A stretch of 64,000 nucleotides of DNA from a virus. Position numbers and translations under genes: made by a program. This document shows, piece by piece, positions 44,392 through 51,497 of this stretch. Under the pieces are notes generated by a model. It made no database searches, was not told the DNA's origin, and saw only the letters and a list, made by a program, of their open reading frames with translations. The stretch is from the IMG/VR virus record IMGVR_UViG_3300037189_016726, positions 22,751 through 86,750 of that record, one strand, 5' to 3'. Position 1 is the stretch's first letter. The number at the start of each line of letters is the position of its first letter.

Positions 44392-44862
44392 TTATGCGAA
44401 TTTTTTACGAATATTCTGTATCATTTTATGTACTTTGCGTCTGGTACTTTCTCTATTTGTTCCATACTTTTGTGCCATTTCAGCGATTGTCATATTACTA
44501 GCTTTATCAATAAATATTTGCTTTTCTTCCTCGTTTAACTCGTCAAATATGTCTATAATTAGAAATGGATCTTTATTATTAGATATATTGTCGTGTAATT
44601 TACCGCCGAAACGTTGAGATTTATTCTTAAATTTTATTTCCTTCATACATTCGATAAAAACCCCGTTATAAAGATACGTTGTGAATTTGGCTGCTTTATT
44701 TGGATCATGATTCAAAAAAGCTTTCCAAAGAGCGTTGATTTGGCATGTGTAGATAGTATCTTTATCTAACTGTCCTTTAAATCTTTTTGAAGCCCTATTC
44801 ATTATTTTAACTATATTACTATCATTTAATGCTGTTTCAATTTTATCATCAATACAATCCAT
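44392..44862 (-). CDS. Phage RNA polymerase sigma-like factor
   Basis: The 156-residue protein has a region-2-like helical segment (INALWKAFLNHDPNKAAKFTTYLYN) and a region-4 helix-turn-helix (LNEEEKQIFIDKASNMTIAEMAQKYG, then RESTRRKVHKMI). The size and layout resemble T4 gp55-type late sigma factors. It should direct host polymerase to phage promoters. It is followed on the operon by the virion-protein gene, fitting late expression. It is coupled by a two-base gap to the gene upstream. Confidence 0.8.
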   Translation of the reverse strand: MDCIDDKIETALNDSNIVKIMNRASKRFKGQLDKDTIYTCQINALWKAFLNHDPNKAAKFTTYLYNGVFIECMKEIKFKNKSQRFGGKLHDNISNNKDPFLIIDIFDELNEEEKQIFIDKASNMTIAEMAQKYGTNRESTRRKVHKMIQNIRKKFA

Positions 44863-44863
44863 A

Positions 44864-45286
44864 TCAATCTCCTTTAATTAGATTTTGCTCAATTGTCTTT
44901 CTTACTTCTTTAAAATCAAACATCTGTCCTATTCCAACAAAAAATCTATACCTACTACAAATTTTTAGTAATTCTATGCCGGGAATTTGATTTAGTTTAT
45001 CTTTTATTTTTGGCGTTATATCAAAGTTGGTATGGCCTATCCAGCAGTCAAAATTAGAGAGCATTGTCACATCCTCTATCAACTGATTAGTGATAGGCAT
45101 CATTGTATTTAATTCACCTAAATCCTCTAAATCTTCTTCATCATCGTCATCATCAATATTCTTATTTGCTTGTATGTTTTGTATAGCTATATTTTGAATA
45201 ATAGTATTTAATAGTGGTGAAGATAGTTGTTTTTCAATAAAATCTTCATACTTTTGCCATCCTATTTTTTTGATAAATTTTTGCAT
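44864..45286 (-). CDS. Unknown protein paired with sigma-like factor
   Basis: The 140-residue protein has a helical N-terminus, an acidic run (DDDDDEEDLEDLGEL) and a C-terminal segment (CWIGHTNFDITPKIK, then RYRFFVGIGQMFDF) that I recall in other large-phage proteins beside sigma-like factors. A promoter is visible just upstream. It could be a sigma partner or anti-sigma, but nothing in the sequence proves it. Confidence 0.6.
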   Translation of the reverse strand: MQKFIKKIGWQKYEDFIEKQLSSPLLNTIIQNIAIQNIQANKNIDDDDDEEDLEDLGELNTMMPITNQLIEDVTMLSNFDCWIGHTNFDITPKIKDKLNQIPGIELLKICSRYRFFVGIGQMFDFKEVRKTIEQNLIKGD

Positions 45287-45303
45287 ACTCGGACTCCTTT
45301 GCC

Positions 45304-45332
45304 ATTATAGCATGTCGGAAGGTTTGATGCAA
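45304..45332 (-). promoter_or_regulatory. Sigma70-type promoter for sigma-factor operon
   Basis: On the minus strand TTGCAT (45327-45332) is followed after 17 bases by TATAAT (45304-45309). The start of transcription would fall near 45297, a few bases before the AAAGGAGT ribosome site and ATG 45286. The leader is very short. The boxes are good, but a short leader makes this a candidate. Confidence 0.6.
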
Positions 45333-45685
45333 GGCTCATCCTTTGTGCTATCCTTAGTAGACTGTAGTATTTTGTATCTTGCTTGCTGACCAACATGTGT
45401 TAATATAGTTAGCAAAACTTCTGGTTGATCATCATTTATAAGACCCTGTTTTAACATATTGATCGTTTCCATATAGAAACCATCGTTAGAAAGGGTGTCT
45501 AACAATTTACACATAGCATTTATTGATTCAACTTTATAATCATCCATTAGTATATCGATACTTGCCTCAAGGTTAGAATCAATATTGTACGCTATAGTTA
45601 CTAATGGTAATTTATCTGGTTTTTGATCAATATTTTCCTGTTCAATTATTTTGGACTCTTTGTTTTTCTTGAAGAAATTAAACAT
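45305..45685 (-). CDS. Unknown soluble protein (126 aa)
   Basis: I choose ATG 45685 (MFNFFKKNKES), overlapping the glycosyltransferase stop by eight bases, over a start further upstream. The product is helical, with LEASIDILMDDYKVESINAMCKLL and a second similar segment (EVLLTILTHVGQQARYKIL). The gene ends at the promoter region for the sigma-factor operon. No family is recognised. Confidence 0.6.
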   Translation of the reverse strand: MFNFFKKNKESKIIEQENIDQKPDKLPLVTIAYNIDSNLEASIDILMDDYKVESINAMCKLLDTLSNDGFYMETINMLKQGLINDDQPEVLLTILTHVGQQARYKILQSTKDSTKDEPCIKPSDML

Positions 45686-46748
45686 TTTGTAACACCAAAT
45701 TAGCTGAATTATCCCAGTTATAATTCTCAATACTCTTTAGTGCTAAATTATTTATAGTCAACGAACTTGATTGTTTTAAGGAGTGGATATCTCTTAAATG
45801 GCTAATAAATTGATCTATTTCGTAATCATCTATTTTAGCCCAATTTCCACACTTGCCATGAAACCACTTTCCATCATAAGCTAGTTCAGTATTTTTTATA
45901 TCGACTAGTCTGGAGTTCAAACTTGTGCAAAACTCTGTGTGTGCTGAGAAATTTGTTGTAATCACACTCTTTCCACAAGCCATCATTTCTAATAACTCTA
46001 AATTCCAACCCTCTGCTCTTGATGGAAATACTCCACAATCTACTTGTGCCATTATATTATACACTTCTTGCTGTGTTTGCTGGCGTGGAAATATCTTAAT
46101 TTTATCTCCTAATTTTGAGTTTAAATATAGATCTTTCCATTCTTTAGATTCATTTGATGATAAAAATGGGTTATCACAAAGCATCCATAATTCAACATTG
46201 TCAGATTTTTCAAATGCCATATTAAATATTTTATATAGCACATCATGGCCTTTTCTAACTTCCCATTTGCCACAATTCAAGAATATGGTTTTGTCGCTGA
46301 CGGTAGAAGCGTTAGAAACTTTGAAAATATTTTTATCAAAACCGAGTGGTATAACATGAATATTATTTTTTCCAACGATAGTATTATTAATAACCACACC
46401 TTTCGCCCATTGTGAGCATACGAATATGCTATCTAAAGAATTGAGATGATGCTTCTCTAAATCATTAAATTCATCTAATTCAAATATCGGAAAACCGATT
46501 CTTTTACCCCTTCCAGCAAATTGCGTCATATCATTTTGATGCCATATTTTAATACATGGAGCATCAAAGTCTAGAAAATTTTTATTACGTATACATACTG
46601 ATATTAAATCAGCATCGGGTTGATTTGTTACCTGCGGTTGCCCTATTACGCATAAACTTACTGGAGTTTTTTTTGCTAGGAATTTTACTAGATTTAATCC
46701 TGTAATTCCATAGCCTAATTGATTAATTGGACTAACTATGTTAAGCAT
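45678..46748 (-). CDS. GT-B glycosyltransferase, family 4-like
   Basis: The 356-residue protein has a GT-B N-terminus (VSPINQLGYGITG) and the GT4 signature VFPSRAEGWNLELLEMMACG with catalytic glutamate, then KSVITTNFSAHTEF. It also has a lead motif IPLGFDKNIFKVS. The enzyme is soluble. It overlaps the flanking genes by eight and 13 bases. It works near another sugar-transfer gene at 46736-47680, forming a second small glycan operon. Confidence 0.88.
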   Translation of the reverse strand: MLNIVSPINQLGYGITGLNLVKFLAKKTPVSLCVIGQPQVTNQPDADLISVCIRNKNFLDFDAPCIKIWHQNDMTQFAGRGKRIGFPIFELDEFNDLEKHHLNSLDSIFVCSQWAKGVVINNTIVGKNNIHVIPLGFDKNIFKVSNASTVSDKTIFLNCGKWEVRKGHDVLYKIFNMAFEKSDNVELWMLCDNPFLSSNESKEWKDLYLNSKLGDKIKIFPRQQTQQEVYNIMAQVDCGVFPSRAEGWNLELLEMMACGKSVITTNFSAHTEFCTSLNSRLVDIKNTELAYDGKWFHGKCGNWAKIDDYEIDQFISHLRDIHSLKQSSSLTINNLALKSIENYNWDNSANLVLQNV

Positions 46749-47680
46749 TTTTCACCTATAATTTGTATTTTAGAATCATGGAACATAGAATTTGTATGAT
46801 GAGAATAAGATACTATCATACTTGGATCTAATAGTATTTTGTATCCGCTATCTATTATTTCTTTATTTAACATAACGTGGTCTGGATCTGTAAATCCTTC
46901 TTGCCATTGTTTTGCTTTGTATTGTTTATTTAATAAGTGGTTTTTTTTGTATATTGCCATTCCACCAAAATTAGATTGTACTTCAAATGGGTGTTGCCCT
47001 CTACTAAGATGAATATTGTTAAACACATATAATGAATTCATATGTATTCCAGATTTCCAATTTTTTGGTCTAAATGCTAAAGTATCATACATTAAATAAT
47101 TTTTATTTGGAATACTTTCTAAGTTAATCTTGCCAGAATGTTCGGCTAGTACACCGTAAGAAGTTACTGCTGCGTATAAATCATTTGATTCTAATGTAAA
47201 AATCCCATGAGCTATTCCAATATATGACCATCCTCCACAGACATCAAGATCAACAACGCATATATAGTCAAATTTTTTTTCCAAATTATTTATATACGTT
47301 AGATATTTATTTCTACATTCTGCTAAAATATTACATCTATTGAAGTGCCACCTATCTTCTCCAGAAATAATCTTTGCTACATAATCTTTATCCTGTCTTT
47401 TTTCACTTATGTAGTTTAGTTTATTTGATTTATTTTGTCTTAATATTTCCACCGTATTATCTATAGAATCATTTTCATATATAAAGATCTCGTAGTCTTT
47501 AAATAGAGATCCAGTTCGATGTAAACATTGTATGTTTCTATTAAGAACAGATTCTGCGTCTCTTACAATACTACAAAAAATAATAGATTTATTTTTACAA
47601 ATATTTTCGCCCTGCTCTACTTTATATTTATACAAAGTATTATCGCATGGAAATAAATATTCTGGAAAGTCTGTATTCAT
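46736..47680 (-). CDS. GT-A glycosyltransferase, CAP59/GT69-like
   Basis: The 314-residue protein has the GT-A donor strand IIFCSIVRDAESVL, then FIYENDSIDNTVEIL. The metal motif YICVVDLDVCGGW lies near residues 139-151. This resembles the CAP59/GT69 family of mannosyltransferases. A late segment (FTDPDHVMLNKEII, then HHTNSMFHD) may form the acceptor site. It overlaps the GT4 gene by 13 bases. Donor and acceptor are unknown. Confidence 0.78.
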   Translation of the reverse strand: MNTDFPEYLFPCDNTLYKYKVEQGENICKNKSIIFCSIVRDAESVLNRNIQCLHRTGSLFKDYEIFIYENDSIDNTVEILRQNKSNKLNYISEKRQDKDYVAKIISGEDRWHFNRCNILAECRNKYLTYINNLEKKFDYICVVDLDVCGGWSYIGIAHGIFTLESNDLYAAVTSYGVLAEHSGKINLESIPNKNYLMYDTLAFRPKNWKSGIHMNSLYVFNNIHLSRGQHPFEVQSNFGGMAIYKKNHLLNKQYKAKQWQEGFTDPDHVMLNKEIIDSGYKILLDPSMIVSYSHHTNSMFHDSKIQIIGEKCLT

Positions 47681-47683
47681 ATT

Positions 47684-48226
47684 TTAGTCTTGATTAAAAA
47701 ATATCCATCTACCAAAATCATTTAGGCTAGAAGTAGAATTTATATGATCTAAATAAGAGATTAATGATTCGGAATCACCAAATATATGTTGATGAGGTAG
47801 CATGAAGAATAGCCAATTTGGGGCTTTTTGTTTTCCTTGTTCGCACCATATTAATACTGGTTTTTTTTGTCTATTAGCTGTTACGATTTCTTCATATGTT
47901 CCACATGCGTGGGTATTTAAATCAATATGAGCTATAATAAAATCAGAAACATCTACACATCTTAAATCAGCACATCTAATTATAGCATAATGTTTTCTTA
48001 TTTTTTCATACTGCTGAGTTTCTTTATAGTATTCTATCCACTGTCTTGAGAAATCATCTTCTAATGAATTTTGAACTGGTTTTGTGCATGGATTTAGAAT
48101 TTTTATATCTAGTTTTTTAAGTGTTGGTGTTATTTTATTTCTCCATGAAACACCACCGTCTGGAACTCTATCCATAGCTCCGACCAAATATGTTTTAGTA
48201 TCTTTAAGTCTATTTATTGAATCCAT
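47684..48226 (-). CDS. Nucleoside 2-deoxyribosyltransferase-like protein
   Basis: The 180-residue protein has the NDT-family pattern: KTYLVGAMDR at the start, SDFIIAHIDLNTHACGTYEEIV with the catalytic glutamate near 112-113, and a hydrophobic strand KPVLIWCEQ. NDT enzymes move deoxyribose between bases and occur in phages that salvage or modify nucleotides. It overlaps the deaminase-like gene upstream by 17 bases. Activity on an unusual base is possible; the family call is from memory. Confidence 0.7.
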   Translation of the reverse strand: MDSINRLKDTKTYLVGAMDRVPDGGVSWRNKITPTLKKLDIKILNPCTKPVQNSLEDDFSRQWIEYYKETQQYEKIRKHYAIIRCADLRCVDVSDFIIAHIDLNTHACGTYEEIVTANRQKKPVLIWCEQGKQKAPNWLFFMLPHQHIFGDSESLISYLDHINSTSSLNDFGRWIFFNQD

Positions 48227-48617
48227 TATCTATACTCCACCATACTCTTTTTATATCTAAAGCATTAATTATTTGTTCACATTTTTCACAAGGTTTACTA
48301 CATCTTAATTGACCATGTTTATTCAGTCTAACGATAACCATGCGTAGGCTACTATCTATATAGTGTTTGCCCCAAAGTCTAGAAATTAAATCTGTTTCAG
48401 CATGTAAATATGGATAATCATTGTCTATATTAAATCTCTGAGATAAGATTAACGCTTGAGTATGGGTTTTTTCTGGATTATTTTGTCCTATAGCAAGTAG
48501 TTTATTCTTTTTATATCCAAATGCGAAATGGAAGAACTTATTTTTTGTATTCCTATTTAGTTTTGCTTTTGGTAAAAGTGTCAAAGCTATATCAAATGAT
48601 TGGTCTATTATATTCAT
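48210..48617 (-). CDS. Cytidine/dCMP deaminase-superfamily protein
   Basis: The zinc-binding motifs of the deaminase fold are present: HAETDLI (H72, E74) and KPCEKC (C110, C113). The rest is shorter and more basic than the standard dCMP deaminase at 50229-50660, so this is a divergent paralogue. It overlaps the NDT-like gene, and the two may act in one nucleotide pathway. The substrate may be a nucleotide or a nucleic-acid base; both remain open. Confidence 0.75.
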   Translation of the reverse strand: MNIIDQSFDIALTLLPKAKLNRNTKNKFFHFAFGYKKNKLLAIGQNNPEKTHTQALILSQRFNIDNDYPYLHAETDLISRLWGKHYIDSSLRMVIVRLNKHGQLRCSKPCEKCEQIINALDIKRVWWSIDNGFNK

Positions 48618-48967
48618 TTTTTCATTACTATGTTGAGGAATTCTTGCACACTGGCCGGTTGAGGATTATGTTTGCTAAAAATTGCTTTAGCTCTTTTCTT
48701 AGCTTCACTCTTTTTGTATCCAACTGCAATAAGGGTATCAATACAATCTAAATAAAGTTGCTGCGACTCAAAAGAATTTGATTTATCTTGCATTACAACT
48801 ACTTGAGTATTTTCTTCAATAGTGCCTAACTGGAATAAATCATAATTAGGTGGCTGTATTATTCCAGACATAATATCACCATATGCTACATAAGCATAAA
48901 ATGCCCCCAAAATAATTGCTACTGTTGCAAAAATATTTACAATATCTTGAGATGGTTGAGGATTCAT
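48614..48967 (-). CDS. Small membrane protein with helical C-terminus
   Basis: I choose ATG 48967 (MNPQPSQDIVN), behind AGGAA, with a sigma70-type promoter upstream, over an upstream ATG that would extend into that promoter. Residues about 8-30 form one membrane helix (VNIFATVAIILGAFYAYVAYG). The C-terminal 50 residues look like a helical domain (YLDCIDTLIAVGYKKSEAKK), recalling RuvA-type C-terminal domains. The function is unknown. Confidence 0.6.
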   Translation of the reverse strand: MNPQPSQDIVNIFATVAIILGAFYAYVAYGDIMSGIIQPPNYDLFQLGTIEENTQVVVMQDKSNSFESQQLYLDCIDTLIAVGYKKSEAKKRAKAIFSKHNPQPASVQEFLNIVMKK

Positions 48968-49004
48968 ACCTATGTTCCTGTAAAGTTCTGCTGTTATAAA
49001 GATC

Positions 49005-49032
49005 ATCATACCACATCTTTCGTCAAAGTCAA
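49005..49032 (-). promoter_or_regulatory. Sigma70-type promoter
   Basis: On the minus strand TTGACT (49027-49032) is followed after 16 bases by TATGAT (49005-49010). It lies between the SSB terminator and the small membrane-protein gene, where a promoter is needed. Confidence 0.7.
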
Positions 49033-49044
49033 TGCGTAAACTTG

Positions 49045-49083
49045 AAAAAAAATGACCCGACAGCATTCCTGCATATCGGGTCA
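49045..49083 (-). terminator. Rho-independent terminator after SSB gene
   Basis: TGACCCGA (49053-49060) pairs perfectly with TCGGGTCA (49076-49083). On the minus strand eight T residues follow directly (49045-49052). This is the clearest intrinsic terminator in the window and ends the SSB operon. Confidence 0.9.
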
Positions 49084-49113
49084 CTTTTCCACAAACCTAT
49101 TTAGTTAGTGAGT

Positions 49114-49449
49114 TCACTCTTTAATTGTTTCTTGAAGTACAGGATTGGACGGTCCAAGAGAAATTTCATCAGCCATTACGCAAACAGAATTTCTAGTATT
49201 ACCTTCCTTATCCTGATAATCATCAATCTTTATCTTTCCTTGAACCCCAACCAAACGACCCTTTGTGAGATGGTCTTTAAGAGCTTCTGCCATCTTACCA
49301 AAGCATAGAACGTTAAGGAATAATGTATCATCATTCCTACGATCATTAACCGCCATTCTAAACTTTGCCATTGAAGTACCCTTCTGAGTGGTACTATGCT
49401 CCGCATCCTTTGTTAAACGACCACAACCTAGCCATGTGTTAATATTCAT
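49114..49449 (-). CDS. ssb: Single-stranded DNA-binding protein, copy B
   Basis: I choose ATG 49449 (MNINTWLGCGRLTKDAE) behind GGAGG. The 111-residue protein matches the SSB OB-fold: GRLTKDAEHSTTQKGTSMAKFRMAV, then FLNVLCFGKMAEALKDHLTKG and LVGVQGKIKI. It ends with a short acidic-polar tail. It differs from the copy at 13625-13936, so both may serve different stages or partners. It is followed by a strong terminator. Confidence 0.9.
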   Translation of the reverse strand: MNINTWLGCGRLTKDAEHSTTQKGTSMAKFRMAVNDRRNDDTLFLNVLCFGKMAEALKDHLTKGRLVGVQGKIKIDDYQDKEGNTRNSVCVMADEISLGPSNPVLQETIKE

Positions 49450-49453
49450 ACTT

Positions 49454-49771
49454 TCATACCTCCAATGCTGAACGAATTCTTCCACGAACCACTTGAGTAT
49501 TACCATGATTATAAGTACCTAGAGTGGCACTATAAACATGTCTCGCAAAATTTCTTGAAAGACCCAAAAGCCTTGCGGCAAACTCTGTGCTTTCTCTTGT
49601 GTTATTAAAAAAACCATAACCAGACTTATGGGCTAATGCTGTAATTGGATTTAAAGTAAAGCCCTTGAAGGTGCCACTTTGAATAGTAGCAAGAACCTTA
49701 TTATTATTAATATCCCAATGGTAAGCATCGGCCACATTTTCTAATCTCTCAAAAAACTGAGTATAATTCAT
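49454..49771 (-). CDS. Unknown small protein upstream of SSB
   Basis: The 105-residue protein has a helical N-terminus (YTQFFERLENVADAYHWD) and a C-terminus with SRNFARHVYSATLGTYN and RGRIRSALEV. It lies four bases before the SSB start and is likely part of that operon. It may bind DNA or partner SSB, but no family is recognised. Confidence 0.6.
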   Translation of the reverse strand: MNYTQFFERLENVADAYHWDINNNKVLATIQSGTFKGFTLNPITALAHKSGYGFFNNTRESTEFAARLLGLSRNFARHVYSATLGTYNHGNTQVVRGRIRSALEV

Positions 49772-49795
49772 ATCTTTCTCCTTATAATTACTAGA

Positions 49796-49972
49796 TCATT
49801 CTACAGGAACTTTAAAACTATCTTCCAATACTTTACTATGAACTTCATAGTATTGAATCAACTTATTAATTTCTTCTTCAACCACCTGTTGCTGACCCCT
49901 AAGTTCATTAATTTTTCTTTTAACGTTTTCTAAATGGGCAGCGGACATTTCTTGTAAAACTTGTAATGACAT
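49796..49972 (-). CDS. Small coiled-coil protein (58 aa)
   Basis: ATG 49972 has an AAAGGAG site. The product is a helix-rich 58 residues (MSLQVLQEMSAAHLEN start, then VVEEEINKLIQYYEV) with coiled-coil character and a Glu-ending tail. It fills the gap before the SSB operon and has a TATAAT box upstream. Size, strong ribosome site and placement support a real gene. The function is unknown. Confidence 0.65.
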   Translation of the reverse strand: MSLQVLQEMSAAHLENVKRKINELRGQQQVVEEEINKLIQYYEVHSKVLEDSFKVPVE

Positions 49973-49990
49973 TTTATTCTCCTTTGTTCT

Positions 49991-50019
49991 ATTATAGCGG
50001 TTACTTGCTTGGTAGACAG
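49991..50019 (-). promoter_or_regulatory. Candidate promoter for SSB operon
   Basis: A perfect TATAAT (49991-49996, minus strand) lies 15 bases before the ribosome site region of the 58-residue gene. The -35 position at 50014-50019 reads CTGTCT, only a partial match. The box and its place at the head of an operon make it plausible. Confidence 0.45.
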
Positions 50020-50235
50020 TTAAAATTTTTGTTCGTAAGTTAGGTAGTCTAGAACATGTTTATGTGTCCAAGACGGTCTATAATTTCCATCTGTGCTTAA
50101 TCTTGCTAAATCTTCATAATCTTTCTGTAATTTACAAAACAATTTAGAAAGAAATACTAGATTATTATTTTTAATACATTCTTGTATTAATTGTAGCATT
50201 TCATCTACATCTTTTTGGTTTTCTTCCATTACCAT
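50020..50235 (-). CDS. Small acidic/helical protein (71 aa)
   Basis: The product is helical and charged (DVDEMLQLIQECIKNN, then KLFCKLQKDYEDLA), ending in TYEQKF. Its start overlaps the stop of the dCMP deaminase gene. No motif is recognised. It may start at the second Met, two residues in. Confidence 0.55.
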   Translation of the reverse strand: MVMEENQKDVDEMLQLIQECIKNNNLVFLSKLFCKLQKDYEDLARLSTDGNYRPSWTHKHVLDYLTYEQKF

Positions 50236-50660
50236 TCCTCTAATTTTATTCCAGCTTCTTTAAATAATTCTCTTGATACTCTAAAGTCTAATTCCCAATG
50301 GTGCCTTGATGCTGTGTTCTGATAAGATACCACTCTTTTTATACCAGACTGTATTATCATGCCAGCACATTTTGTGCATGGCATAAATGGATAAGTGTAT
50401 ATTGTACAACCGTCTAATGGACGTTTAGCAAACATTAAAGCATTATTTTCAGCATGTATTATAATTGGATACTTTGTGTCTTTATGATTAAGTCTATCAT
50501 CATCATTTATTCCTTTTGGGAATCCATTAAATCCAAGAGAAACAATAATATTATTTTGATCAACTATAACTGCACCAACTTTTGTAGATGGATCTTTTGA
50601 CCAAGATGATACAAACTTAGCTAACTCTAAAAATCTATTATCCCAACTTGTTGAATTCAT
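50229..50660 (-). CDS. dcd: dCMP deaminase
   Basis: The 143-residue protein has the deoxycytidylate deaminase motifs: TKVGAVIVD, HAENNALM (H69, E71) and PFMPCTKCAGMII (C95, C98), with GINDDDRLNH for substrate binding. It converts dCMP to dUMP for ThyX. The symbol is by function, as the phage gene is often named after T4 cd. It overlaps the small membrane-protein gene upstream by 23 bases. Confidence 0.92.
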   Translation of the reverse strand: MNSTSWDNRFLELAKFVSSWSKDPSTKVGAVIVDQNNIIVSLGFNGFPKGINDDDRLNHKDTKYPIIIHAENNALMFAKRPLDGCTIYTYPFMPCTKCAGMIIQSGIKRVVSYQNTASRHHWELDFRVSRELFKEAGIKLEEW

Positions 50661-50796
50661 ACCACAATAATCCTAAATTTGCAAATGAATATCCGGCCCA
50701 CATTAACGAATGAGAGTAATCTTTTTGTATAAAACATGATATTGAGTTTATCATATACAATACTGTTGAAATTATGATACTAACTATAGCTGCCAT
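50638..50796 (-). CDS. Small membrane protein (52 aa)
   Basis: ATG 50796 opens 52 codons ending at TAA 50638. The product has a hydrophobic N-terminal helix (AAIVSIIISTVLYMINS) and a second hydrophobic stretch (MWAGYSFANLGLLWY). It fills the gap between the CmoB-like methyltransferase and dCMP deaminase, overlapping the latter by 23 bases. Reading frame and placement support it; the function is unknown. Confidence 0.6.
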   Translation of the reverse strand: MAAIVSIIISTVLYMINSISCFIQKDYSHSLMWAGYSFANLGLLWYEFNKLG

Positions 50797-50801
50797 ATTT
50801 A

Positions 50802-51497
50802 TTAATTTTTACGAACAACCATTGTTCCTCTACCACCTTCTATTAAACTTTCAATAGTATAATTTCCAATTTCTTCAAATATTGCTTTTAAACATGCTCC
50901 ATTTGGTGACCAATAATTACAAGAATCATTATTCAAAGAAGCTTTTGGATGAAATTGCATTAGTGGAATAGGATTGTTAATATTACACATATGACTTTCT
51001 ATCATTATTCTACCATTAGTGTTTAACAATGAATCTAGTATTTCTATTGATTTATATGGATTTTTAAGATGATAAAACACTCCAGCATATATTATAGAGT
51101 CGAACATTCCAAGCATATCTGGTTTCATATCATCAATATCAATATCATATTCTTTAACATTGGAATTTAATAATTTCTTAGCTATGTCGAATCCTCTTTT
51201 AGATTCTCTATTCCCACTGGTATCATCTTTATGAACATTCCACATAAAATGATCTACTGCAACTACCTCTTTGGCTCCCATTTTTTCTGCGTGAAAAGCA
51301 TAGTAACCATCCCAAGTTCCGACATCAAGAACTCTTTTGTCTGTAAAAAAATCTGATGGAAACCAATTTTTTATTTCTTGATAATGACAGAATTGGCTTT
51401 TTCTACCATTTGATATAACATCATCTCCAAAATCTATGGAGTGCCACCAAGGTTTGTATGAATTAACTAAGTCTAGTTTTTCTTGTTTTGAGAACAT
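50802..51497 (-). CDS. CmoB-like SAM-dependent methyltransferase
   Basis: The 231-residue protein starts with a WWHSIDFGD segment typical of CmoB/DUF1698-like enzymes. The SAM loop VLDVGTWDGYYAFHA and the acidic strand VVAVDHF follow. IIYAGVFYHLKNPYKSIE fits the post-II motif. CmoB-like proteins modify tRNA wobble uridines; others methylate small molecules. The fold is sure; substrate and reaction are open. It shares one base with the GMP reductase gene. Confidence 0.82.
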   Translation of the reverse strand: MFSKQEKLDLVNSYKPWWHSIDFGDDVISNGRKSQFCHYQEIKNWFPSDFFTDKRVLDVGTWDGYYAFHAEKMGAKEVVAVDHFMWNVHKDDTSGNRESKRGFDIAKKLLNSNVKEYDIDIDDMKPDMLGMFDSIIYAGVFYHLKNPYKSIEILDSLLNTNGRIMIESHMCNINNPIPLMQFHPKASLNNDSCNYWSPNGACLKAIFEEIGNYTIESLIEGGRGTMVVRKN

